From NCBI RefSeq assembly GCF_002871005.1, contig NZ_PHSN01000005.1, positions 186,001 through 250,000 on the forward strand: a DNA stretch of 64,000 nt, given 5' to 3'. Positions 41,332-49,806 of this stretch are shown piece after piece; position 1 is the stretch's first letter; the number at the start of each line of letters is the position of its first letter. The stretch comes from Acidimangrovimonas sediminis (GTDB lineage: Bacteria; Pseudomonadota; Alphaproteobacteria; Rhodobacterales; Rhodobacteraceae). Made by a program: the position numbers and the translations under genes. The notes beneath the pieces were generated by a model that saw only the letters and a program-made list of their open reading frames with translations, had not been told where the DNA came from and made no database searches.

Positions 41332-43158
41332 TCAGACCAGCGCGCCGCCCTCTCCGGTGATCGCGCCTTCGGTGCTGTCCTCGCCCATCAGCATCTCGTT
41401 GTGCGGCTTGCCCGAGGGGATCATCGGGAAGCAGTTCTCGTGCTTCTCGACCAGCACGTCCATCACCACCGGCCCGTCATGGGCGATCATCTCGCGGATC
41501 GCATCGTCCAGATCGGCAGGGTCCGACACCTGAATGCCCTTGGCGCCGAAGGCCTCGGCCAGCTTGACGAAATCGGGCAGGCTTTCCGACCAGGATTGCG
41601 AATAGCGTCCGCCATGCAGCAGGTCCTGCCATTGCCGGACCATGCCGAGACGCTCGTTGTTGAGGATGAACTGCTTGACCGGGGTGCGGAACTGCATCGC
41701 GGTGCCCAGCTCCTGCATGTTCATCAGCCACGAGGCCTCGCCCGCGACGTTGATCACCAGCGCCTCCGGGTGGGCGACCTGCACCCCGATAGAGGCCGGG
41801 AAACCGTAGCCCATGGTGCCAAGCCCGCCCGAGGTCATCCAGCGGTTGGGTTCCTCGAAGCCGAGGAACTGTGCCGCCCACATCTGGTGCTGGCCGACTT
41901 CGGTGGTGATGTAGCGGTCCATGCCTTCGGTCAGCGCCTGCAGGCGCTGCAGGGCGTACTGCGGCTTGATCACCTTGTCCGAGTTCCGGTAGGCGAGGCA
42001 GTTGACCCGCCGCCAGTCCTCGATCTGCGCCCACCAGCGGCGGACGGCCTCGGCGTTGATCCTGGAACCGCGCGCGCGCCACAGCGCCAGCGCCTCCTCC
42101 AGCACATGGGCGACGTCGCCGATGACCGGCAGCTCGACATGGATGATCTTGTTGACCGAGGAGGGGTCGATGTCGATATGCGCCTTGCGCGAGCCGGGGC
42201 TGAAATCGGCGACCCGTCCGGTGATCCGGTCGTCGAACCGCGCGCCGATGTTGATCATCACGTCGCAGCCGTGCATCGCAAGGTTGGCCTCGTAAAGGCC
42301 GTGCATGCCAAGCATCCCGAGCCAGTTCTTGCCGGAGGCCGGGTAGGCGCCCAGCCCCATCAGGGTGGAGGTGATCGGAAAACCGGTGACCTCCACCAGC
42401 TCGCGCAGCAGGCGCGTCGCCTCCGGGCCCGAGTTGATCACGCCGCCACCGGTATAGAGCACCGGCCGCTCGGCGGTTTCGATCATCTCGACCAGCGCCT
42501 CGACGGCCGTGGGGTCGGCCTTCACGCGGGGGCGGTAATTGTCGGTCCTGGCCTGGCCGGGCGGCATGTAGGGGCCGGTCGCGAATTGCACGTCCTTCGG
42601 GATGTCGACCAGCACGGGGCCCGGTCGCCCGGCCGTGGCGACGTGAAAGGCCTGGTGGATGGTTTCGCTCAGCCGAGAGGTGTCCTTCACCAGCCAGTTG
42701 TGCTTGGTGCAGGGGCGGGTGATGCCGATGGTGTCGGCCTCCTGAAAGCCGTCGGTACCGATCAGGAATGTGGGCACCTGGCCCGAGATCACGACCAGCG
42801 GGATCGAATCCATCAGCGCGTCGGTGATGCCGGTGACCGCGTTGGTCGCTCCGGGGCCGGAGGTCACCAGAACGACGCCGGGTTTGCCGGTCGACCGGGC
42901 GTAGCCTTCGGCCATGTGGACCGCGGCCTGCTCGTGCCGGACGAGGATGTGGCGGATGTCGTTCTGCTGGAAGATCTCGTCGTAGATCGGCAGCACCGTG
43001 CCGCCCGGATAGCCGAACACCACCTCGACCCCCTGGTCGCGCAGCGCCTGAAGCACCATCTTCGCGCCGCTCATCATGCGCGGCCCGCCCGCCTTGGCCC
43101 CTGCCTTGGCTGCCGTCTTCGCGCCTGCCGGCATCGCGCCCGTCATCGCCTTCGTCAT
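41332..43158 (-). CDS. ilvI: Acetolactate synthase large (catalytic) subunit
   Basis: The 608-residue ThDP enzyme makes acetolactate and acetohydroxybutyrate for valine, leucine and isoleucine. The N-terminal VEVVFGYPGGTVLPIYDEIF, the catalytic Glu region VRHEQAAVHMAEGYARSTG, and the ThDP loop VAGEASWLMNMQELGTA with GMVRQWQDLLHGGRYSQSW are present. GEAS replaces the GDGS of E. coli, as in other alphaproteobacteria I know. The first 30 residues are Ala/Lys/Gly-rich. GGAGG precedes the ATG. A terminator and leader peptide lie just upstream. Confidence 0.96.
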   Translation of the reverse strand: MTKAMTGAMPAGAKTAAKAGAKAGGPRMMSGAKMVLQALRDQGVEVVFGYPGGTVLPIYDEIFQQNDIRHILVRHEQAAVHMAEGYARSTGKPGVVLVTSGPGATNAVTGITDALMDSIPLVVISGQVPTFLIGTDGFQEADTIGITRPCTKHNWLVKDTSRLSETIHQAFHVATAGRPGPVLVDIPKDVQFATGPYMPPGQARTDNYRPRVKADPTAVEALVEMIETAERPVLYTGGGVINSGPEATRLLRELVEVTGFPITSTLMGLGAYPASGKNWLGMLGMHGLYEANLAMHGCDVMINIGARFDDRITGRVADFSPGSRKAHIDIDPSSVNKIIHVELPVIGDVAHVLEEALALWRARGSRINAEAVRRWWAQIEDWRRVNCLAYRNSDKVIKPQYALQRLQALTEGMDRYITTEVGQHQMWAAQFLGFEEPNRWMTSGGLGTMGYGFPASIGVQVAHPEALVINVAGEASWLMNMQELGTAMQFRTPVKQFILNNERLGMVRQWQDLLHGGRYSQSWSESLPDFVKLAEAFGAKGIQVSDPADLDDAIREMIAHDGPVVMDVLVEKHENCFPMIPSGKPHNEMLMGEDSTEGAITGEGGALV

Positions 43159-43230
43159 CTTTCCATCCTCCGCCGCCCGCGCGGCCGCCTCGTCTCGCTT
43201 TCACCGCGTCACGCAAGGGACCCCTGCGCA

Positions 43231-43260
43231 ACAAAAAGCCCCCGAGTTTTGGTCGGGGGC
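43231..43260 (-). terminator. Transcription attenuator before ilvI
   Basis: GCCCCCGA (43260-43253, minus strand) pairs with TCGGGGGC (43245-43238) around a 7-base loop, followed by TTTTTGTT. It lies in the 5' leader of the ilvI-ilvN operon, 73 bp before the ilvI start, so it must work as an attenuator. CCCATGC just upstream (43267-43261) is complementary to GCATGGG (43299-43293) in the end of the leader peptide, a candidate antiterminator or pause pairing. Confidence 0.85.
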
Positions 43261-43285
43261 GCATGGGGGTAGATCTGGGGTTCCG

Positions 43286-43333
43286 TTACCGGCCCATGCA
43301 CCATGTCCCCAAAATTACCACAAGCTTCGCCAC
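43286..43333 (-). CDS. ilv operon leader peptide
   Basis: A 15-residue frame, MAKLVVILGTWCMGR, opens at GTG 43333 with AAGGGG seven bases upstream and ends at TAA. Five consecutive branched-chain codons (Leu-Val-Val-Ile-Leu) are what attenuation by Val, Leu and Ile supply requires. It lies between a good promoter (43390-43362) and the attenuator hairpin (43260-43238). When charged tRNA is scarce, ribosomes stall at these codons and should favour readthrough. Confidence 0.8.
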   Translation of the reverse strand: MAKLVVILGTWCMGR

Positions 43334-43361
43334 GGATCGGCCCCTTCGCTGTACGGCGGCG

Positions 43362-43390
43362 ACACTAGGCGCGCCCGCCGGATGCGTCAA
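43362..43390 (-). promoter_or_regulatory. Promoter of the ilvI-ilvN operon
   Basis: Minus strand: TTGACG (43390-43385), a 17-bp spacer and TAGTGT (43367-43362). The expected transcription start near 43355 leaves about 22 bases before the leader-peptide GTG. Confidence 0.7.
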
Positions 43391-44939
<1,549 letters not shown>

Positions 44940-44962
44940 GCCTGTACGGCTGCGGAATGACG

Positions 44963-44991
44963 AAGGCCCCGGGAAACCCCCGGGGCCTTTG
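44963..44991 (+). terminator. Rho-independent terminator of the TRAP receptor gene
   Basis: AAGGCCCCGGG (44963-44973) pairs perfectly with CCCGGGGCCTT (44979-44989) around a 5-base loop, followed by T. It starts 24 bp after the stop codon. Confidence 0.85.
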
Positions 44992-45059
44992 CACATGCCG
45001 GGGGCCCGGCGGTGCCGCGGGGAGGGGCCGCGGGAAGGGGCTGCCCCGCGTCGCTCCGG

Positions 45060-45168
45060 TTGACATGGGGCGCGGCGGGCGATACGCAATCGGGGTCGGG
45101 ACATCCGGCCGTAAGCGTCTAACGTCAAGCAACGCACCAACGATCCGCTGGGTCGAGGTGCGTTTTTT
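45060..45168 (+). ncRNA. Candidate small RNA or MFS-gene leader with terminator
   Basis: TTGACA (45060-45065), a 17-bp spacer and TACGCA (45083-45088) form a promoter-like pair. About 75 bases on, AACGCACC/GGTGCGTT (45131-45138, 45157-45164) encloses CGATCC/GGGTCG and ends in six T (45163-45168). No open frame fits between. The upstream gene already has its own terminator at 44963-44991. The transcript would be either an independent small RNA of about 75 nt or the attenuated leader of the MFS gene at 45205. Confidence 0.5.
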
Positions 45169-45204
45169 CGTTCCTTGTGCCGGCGGGAAGAACCGGAGTT
45201 CCGA

Positions 45205-46392
45205 ATGCGATCCCGTCCGTTCCGAGACCCTGCCGAGGCGCGCCTGCTGCTTCTGGTCTCGATCCTCTTCCTCTCATACCTCTGTGTCGCGATGGCGCTG
45301 TCGACCGTCCCGGTCTTCGTCGCGCAGAGCCTTGGCCTGAACAACGTGCTGGCCGGGCTGGCCGTCGGCGTCGCCTTCCTGTCCACCATCCTCAGCCGCG
45401 GGCCGGCCGGAACGCTGGCCGACCGGCGCGGTGCCAAGGCCGCGGTCGTCCGCGGGCTCGTGCTCTATCTGGCGGGCGCGCTGGCGTCGCTTGCGGCCGG
45501 GCTGAACCTTGCCGGGACCTGGGGCGCCTTCTCGGCGCTGCTGGCGGGGCGGCTGCTGATCGGGCTGGGCGAGAGCCTCGTCGCGGTCGGCGTGATCGGC
45601 TGGGGCCTTGGTCTCGTCGGGCCGCAACGGTCGGGCAGGGTGCTGGCGCTGGTCGGTGCGTCGATCTACGGCGCGCTTGCGGTGGGCGCGCCGCTTGGCC
45701 TTGCCGTCATGGCGCGGATCGGCTTCGGCGGGCTGATGGCCGTCGCTGCCGCCCTTCCGGCGCTGGGGCTGCTGGCGATCTGGCCGCTGACCGGCGTGGC
45801 GCCGCATCCCGATGCCGAGCGCCCGCCGTTCCGCCGCGTGCTGGGCCGGATCTGGCGCCACGGGCTGGTGATCTGCCTTCAGGGCATCGGCTTCGCAGCG
45901 ATCGGCGCCTTCTTCACGCTGGCATTCCTGGCCCGCGACTGGCCGCATGCGGGCCTCGGGCTCAGCGCCTTCGGTGGCGGCTTCGTGCTGGTCCGGCTGC
46001 TGTTCGGGCACCTGCCGGACCGCATCGGTGGCCTGAAGGTTGCGATCGTCTCGCTGGCAGTCGAAACCGTCGGGCAGGTGCTTGTCTGGGGCGCGGGGGA
46101 TCCGACGGTGGCGTTGGTCGGGGCCTTCCTCACCGGCACCGGCTGCTCGATGATCTACCCGGCCATGGGGCGCGAGGTGGTGCAGCTGGTGCCCGGGCAC
46201 CTGCGGGCCACGGCGATCGGCGCCTTTGCCGCATTCCAGGATCTGGCGTATGGCCTGACCGGGCCGCTGGCCGGGGTGCTGGCCGATCGCGCCGGCTATC
46301 CCAGCGTCTTCCTGGCCGGGGCGATCGCCGCCGGAGCGGGGTTCGTGGTCGCGCTGCGACTGTGGGCACACCAGGCCGCGCGCGCGGCCTGA
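45205..46392 (+). CDS. MFS transporter, 12 transmembrane segments
   Basis: The 395-residue protein has about 12 hydrophobic helices. The MFS loop 2-3 motif is degenerate: SRGPAGTLADRRGAKAAV. GRLLIGLGESLVAVGVIGWG follows in helix 4. The pattern resembles the YfcJ/YhhS group of presumed efflux carriers; the substrate is unknown. The ATG at 45205 follows GGGAAG/CGGAG at moderate distance. A hairpin with a T-run lies 37 bp before the start and may attenuate it. Confidence 0.87.
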   Translation: MRSRPFRDPAEARLLLLVSILFLSYLCVAMALSTVPVFVAQSLGLNNVLAGLAVGVAFLSTILSRGPAGTLADRRGAKAAVVRGLVLYLAGALASLAAGLNLAGTWGAFSALLAGRLLIGLGESLVAVGVIGWGLGLVGPQRSGRVLALVGASIYGALAVGAPLGLAVMARIGFGGLMAVAAALPALGLLAIWPLTGVAPHPDAERPPFRRVLGRIWRHGLVICLQGIGFAAIGAFFTLAFLARDWPHAGLGLSAFGGGFVLVRLLFGHLPDRIGGLKVAIVSLAVETVGQVLVWGAGDPTVALVGAFLTGTGCSMIYPAMGREVVQLVPGHLRATAIGAFAAFQDLAYGLTGPLAGVLADRAGYPSVFLAGAIAAGAGFVVALRLWAHQAARAA

Positions 46393-46444
46393 GGGAGGCG
46401 CCCCATGCGACCGGGGAGGCGCGCGGTCTCCCCCGCCGCGCGAC

Positions 46445-46490
46445 GCAAAACTCTTCGAAAGAGTTTTGCAAATTCCTTCTCAAGGAATTT
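46445..46490. repeat. Two adjacent perfect AT-rich hairpins
   Basis: GCAAAACTCTT (46445-46455) and AAGAGTTTTGC (46459-46469) form an 11-bp stem with a 3-base loop. Directly next, AAATTCCTT (46470-46478) and AAGGAATTT (46482-46490) form a 9-bp stem with a 3-base loop. They lie between the converging MFS and infC genes and stand out in composition from the GC-rich surroundings. Confidence 0.8.
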
Positions 46491-46527
46491 GACCCGGCCC
46501 CGACCGCGCGCTTTCGCAGCCGGGCAT

Positions 46528-46553
46528 GAAAAAGCCCCCACGCGGGGGGCTTT
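46528..46553 (-). terminator. Rho-independent terminator of infC
   Basis: Minus strand: AAAGCCCCC, a short loop, GGGGGCTTTTT. It lies 26 bp after the infC stop. The stem's A-rich foot on the other side could also serve the converging MFS gene. Confidence 0.85.
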
Positions 46554-46578
46554 CACGGTATCGGACAGGGTGCGACGG

Positions 46579-47118
46579 TCAGCGCGGGCCGATCATCATC
46601 ACCATCTGCCGGCCTTCCAGCTTCGGCATGTTCTCGACCTTGCCGACTTCGGCGACGTCGCTTGCGACGCGGTTGAGCAGATCCATCCCCAGCTCCTGGT
46701 GCGCCATCTCGCGACCGCGGAACCGCAGCGTGATCTTCACCTTGTCGCCTTCTTCCAGGAACTTCAGCACCGAGCGCATCTTGACGTCGTAATCGTGGGT
46801 ATCGGTCCCGGGGCGGAACTTGATCTCCTTGATCTCGATCGTCTTCTGCTTCCTGCGGGCCTCGGCCTCACGCTTCTGCTGCTCGTACTTGAACTTGCCG
46901 AAGTCCATGATCTTGCAGACCGGCGGCGTCGCGTTCGGAGAGATCTCGACGAGATCGAGGCCGGCTTCCTCGGCCAGGGCCATGCCGCGCGAGGGGGGCA
47001 CCACACCGACGTTCTCGCCGTCCGCGCCGATCAGGCGAATCTCCTGAGCGCGGATACGGTCGTTGACGCGCGGTCCGGTGTCGCGGGTCGGCGGGGCGTT
47101 GTGCGGTCTGCGGGCTAT
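46579..47118 (-). CDS. infC: Translation initiation factor IF-3, AUA start codon
   Basis: The 179-residue protein is full length only if translation starts at ATA 47118, in frame with [10 protein letters not shown] and then [20 protein letters not shown], the universal IF-3 N-terminal domain. AAAGGAGC sits 6 bases before this ATA. The next ATG/GTG starts would cut off the N-domain. Non-AUG starts in infC (AUU, AUA or AUC) are a known feature that lets IF-3 repress its own mRNA. The C-domain ([32 protein letters not shown]) binds the 30S platform. rpmI and rplT, usual partners, are not adjacent. Confidence 0.93.
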   Translation of the reverse strand: MARRPHNAPPTRDTGPRVNDRIRAQEIRLIGADGENVGVVPPSRGMALAEEAGLDLVEISPNATPPVCKIMDFGKFKYEQQKREAEARRKQKTIEIKEIKFRPGTDTHDYDVKMRSVLKFLEEGDKVKITLRFRGREMAHQELGMDLLNRVASDVAEVGKVENMPKLEGRQMVMMIGPR

Positions 47119-47325
47119 GGTGGTGCTCCTTTCGGGATATTGCGGTGCGCGAGAAAATAGTCCTGTGACGCGCGGGTTTCAACTGGTTTCGGGCGCAAGC
47201 GCTTCGCCATCGCGCGCACGGACATGTCATTGCCTGCGCGGGGGCGTGTTCTTCCCGGTGCCGACCGCGCTGCCTAGATTGCTTGCGCAACCTGGAACGG
47301 CGCGGGCCGCCAACGGAGTCGAGCG

Positions 47326-48354
47326 ATGAACCGGAACATCCTTCCCGCCGCGGCGGCGCTTGCCCTGATTCTGGGTCTCGCCGCCTGGCAGGCGTTGCAA
47401 CCCGCGCCGATCCGCTTTCCGCCCCACGAGACCGCGGCCGACCGGACCGGCCCGTCCGATACCCGCCCGAGCCCGCTCGAATCGGCGGGCGAGGCGGCCG
47501 AGCGGGCCGCGGCCGCCGCACGCCGGGCCGCCGGGGCCGCGGCGCAGGCCGCCGCTGAAGCCGCACAGGCGGGGCAGGAGGACAGTGACGGTTCCGGTGG
47601 CGGGACTGGCGCGGGCAGCCAAGACGCGGCGCGCAGGGCGACCAGCGCGGCGGACGACGCGGCGCAGGCCGCGACCGGGGCGGCCAAGGCGGCTTCGCAG
47701 GCCGCTGCGGGGGCAACCGGCGCCGGAACTGCCGCGGCGCGGGCGGTCGCCGCTGCGGCCAGGACCGCGGCGGATGCCGCCGCGACGGCGGCCCGGGACT
47801 CTGCCCTTGCCGCCCGCGCGGCGGCGGCTGCGGTCGTCGCCGCGGCGCAGCCGAAGGCCGCAGCAGCCGCATCATCGCAGGTGGCATCCGCGCCAAAGGC
47901 CGCCTCCGGTTCGAAAACTTCGACTGCGGGCACCGACGGCGCCCGGGCAAGGGCCAGCGACGGCACCGGGCAGGGTGGGTCGCGCGCCGCAGGAGCATCG
48001 CAATCCACCGATGCCAGTTCCAGTTCGGGAGCCGGTGCCGCAGCCGCATCGGCCCGGGCTGCGGCCGATGCGGCCGATAGCGCGGCACAGGATGCCTCGG
48101 CCGCGGCAAAGGATGCCGCGGTGGCCGCAGGCGCGGGGACGGTCCTCGGCGCGGCCGGCAGGACGGCGGAGGGAACGGCGACGGCAGCGGGCGGACTTGC
48201 CGGCGATGCCGCCGCCCTTGCCGGTGCCGCGGCCCGGGCCCTGACCGGTGACGCGGACGCGGCTGTTGCCAGCGCGGCCGCCGCCGCGTCGCAGGTCGCG
48301 GGCGCAGGGCAGGCGGCCCCGTCGACGGGGGCCGGAAGCAACGCAAGCCCCTGA
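47326..48354 (+). CDS. Alanine-rich exported or membrane-anchored protein
   Basis: The 342-residue protein starts MNRNILPAAAALALILGLAAWQA, a signal peptide or N-terminal anchor. The rest is about half alanine, arranged as amphipathic-looking AA(A/D)AAxxAA stretches with a Ser/Thr/Gly-rich middle (about residues 195-245). No cysteines and no domain are seen. The opposite strand is also open over most of this region, a by-product of biased codons, so the strand call rests on the signal sequence. It is divergent from infC and ends 49 bp before the converging P450 gene. Confidence 0.6.
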   Translation: MNRNILPAAAALALILGLAAWQALQPAPIRFPPHETAADRTGPSDTRPSPLESAGEAAERAAAAARRAAGAAAQAAAEAAQAGQEDSDGSGGGTGAGSQDAARRATSAADDAAQAATGAAKAASQAAAGATGAGTAAARAVAAAARTAADAAATAARDSALAARAAAAAVVAAAQPKAAAAASSQVASAPKAASGSKTSTAGTDGARARASDGTGQGGSRAAGASQSTDASSSSGAGAAAASARAAADAADSAAQDASAAAKDAAVAAGAGTVLGAAGRTAEGTATAAGGLAGDAAALAGAAARALTGDADAAVASAAAAASQVAGAGQAAPSTGAGSNASP

Positions 48355-48402
48355 CCTCCTCCCCTGACGCTTCCCCGTGCAGGCCCTCCCGACGGCGGCC
48401 CC

Positions 48403-49599
48403 TCAGGCGCTCTTGTCGTAGCCCACCTTCAGCGCCTCGAGCCCGTGGAAGTGGTAGAGGTTGGCATAGCGCGGGGTGCCCCGCAGGTGCAGCCCCTTCA
48501 GCCGCGCGAACAGGATCGGCAGGGCGATGCGCAGCTCAAGCCGGGCAAGCGGCGCGCCAAGGCAGAAGTGCAACCCCGCGCCAAAGCTCAGGTGCGGCCT
48601 GACCGGGCGGGACGGGTCGAAGCGGGCGGGGTCTTCCCACGGTCCGGGATCGCGGTTCCCGGCGGCCAGAAGGCAGGCGACGCGCGCGCCGCGCGGCACG
48701 GTCCGGCCCATCACCTCGATGTCGTCATAGGCGTAGCGCGTGAAGAGATGCAGCGCCGGGTCGTGGCGCAGGATTTCCTCGACCGTGCCGTCGACGCGGT
48801 CGGGGGAAAGCGCGGCCTGCGTGCCGGTCTCCACAAGCGCCTTCACCCCGTTGCCCAGCGTGTGCACCGTGGCCTCGTGCCCGGCGTTCAGCAACAGCAC
48901 GCAGGTGGCTATCTTCTCGGCCCGCGTCAGCTGCTCCCCCGCGTCGCGTGCCGCGTTGAGATGCGAGATAAGGTCGTCCCGGGGCGCCGCGTGGCGCGCC
49001 TCGATCACCGCGTCGATAAAGGAAGCGAACTCCGCCGCGGCGCTTGCGGCGGCATCCTCGAGCGCCCGGTCGCGTCTGGCCTGGTACATCGCGACCATGG
49101 CGTTCGACCAGCGCAGCAGGTCGCCCGCGCGCTCCTCCGGCACGCCCAGAAGCCGGGCGATAACGATCACCGGCAATCTTTGCGCGAAGGCGGGGATCAG
49201 GTCGCAGCCGCCTTCGGGCAGGGCTTCGATCAGCTGGTGCGACAGCGCCGCGATCTCTGGCTCCAGCGCCGCGATCCGCGCCGTGGTGAAAGCCCGCAGC
49301 ACCAGCTTGCGTAGCCGGGTGTGCGCCGGCGGCTCCAGCTCCAGAAGCGAGAGGTCATCGAGGGCGTGAAAGGCCGCCAGGTGCGCCGGCGCCGGTACGC
49401 GCTCGGGCGGCGGGCGGCCGAAGCGGCGGTCGCGCAGGATCGCGTTCACCGCCGCATGTCCCACCGCACAGGGCATGTCGTACTCGTCCCACCAGACCAG
49501 CTTTCCCAGCGCTCGGGCACGGTCGTAGAAAACATAGGGGTCCTGCACGAAGTCAGGCGCCACCGGCGATTGCGAGATGCGGGGAAGCTGGTCCTTCAT
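48403..49599 (-). CDS. Cytochrome P450
   Basis: From ATG 49599 the protein has 398 residues, a soluble bacterial class I P450. It has the I-helix motif LLNAGHEATVHTLGNG, the K-helix VEEILRHDPAL (ExxR), the RFDPSRPVRPHLSFGAGLHFCLGAPLARLE heme region (split as FGAGLHFCLG with the cysteine ligand) and an N-terminal PFVYF-like DPYVFYDRARALG. Substrate and redox partners are not evident; no ferredoxin gene is adjacent. ATG 49608 or 49635 would add 3-12 residues. The start region follows a dispersed-repeat copy. Confidence 0.93.
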   Translation of the reverse strand: MKDQLPRISQSPVAPDFVQDPYVFYDRARALGKLVWWDEYDMPCAVGHAAVNAILRDRRFGRPPPERVPAPAHLAAFHALDDLSLLELEPPAHTRLRKLVLRAFTTARIAALEPEIAALSHQLIEALPEGGCDLIPAFAQRLPVIVIARLLGVPEERAGDLLRWSNAMVAMYQARRDRALEDAAASAAAEFASFIDAVIEARHAAPRDDLISHLNAARDAGEQLTRAEKIATCVLLLNAGHEATVHTLGNGVKALVETGTQAALSPDRVDGTVEEILRHDPALHLFTRYAYDDIEVMGRTVPRGARVACLLAAGNRDPGPWEDPARFDPSRPVRPHLSFGAGLHFCLGAPLARLELRIALPILFARLKGLHLRGTPRYANLYHFHGLEALKVGYDKSA

Positions 49600-49640
49600 G
49601 GCGGGCATGAAGCCCCGGGGCCGGAGCGGATGCAATCCTT

Positions 49641-49720
49641 TTCATCTTGGCGAAAATACTCCGGGCGAAGACGCGCCCCCGGCGCGGCGGGGGGGGGAGC
49701 GCCCCCCTTTTCGTCCCGCC
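49641..49720 (-). repeat. Dispersed intergenic repeat, copy before the P450 gene
   Basis: Minus strand: GC-rich hairpin sequence (GGGGGGCGCTCC/CCGCGCCGGGGGCGCG, about 49720-49670), then GGAGTATTTTCGCCAAGATG (49662 down to 49643). The 22-bp tail differs from that at 41237-41258 at only a few bases. Confidence 0.7.
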
Positions 49721-49753
49721 AGGAACCAGCCCCCGTCCCAGACTTGGTGCGCC

Positions 49754-49786
49754 ACAAAAAAACCGGCGACCCGAAGGCCGCCGGTT
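49754..49786 (-). terminator. Rho-independent terminator of dctM
   Basis: Minus strand: AACCGGCGGCC-TTCG-GGTCGCCGGTT (one G:U pair) followed by TTTTTG. It lies 20 bp after the dctM stop. Confidence 0.88.
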
Positions 49787-49806
49787 CCCATGATCTCCCG
49801 CAAGGC

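Noticed and set aside
46868-48346. Minus-strand frames opposite the Ala-rich gene, one running into infC out of frame
   Set aside because: Composition is Pro/Arg/Ala noise; the plus-strand frame has a proper signal sequence and the true infC frame is different.
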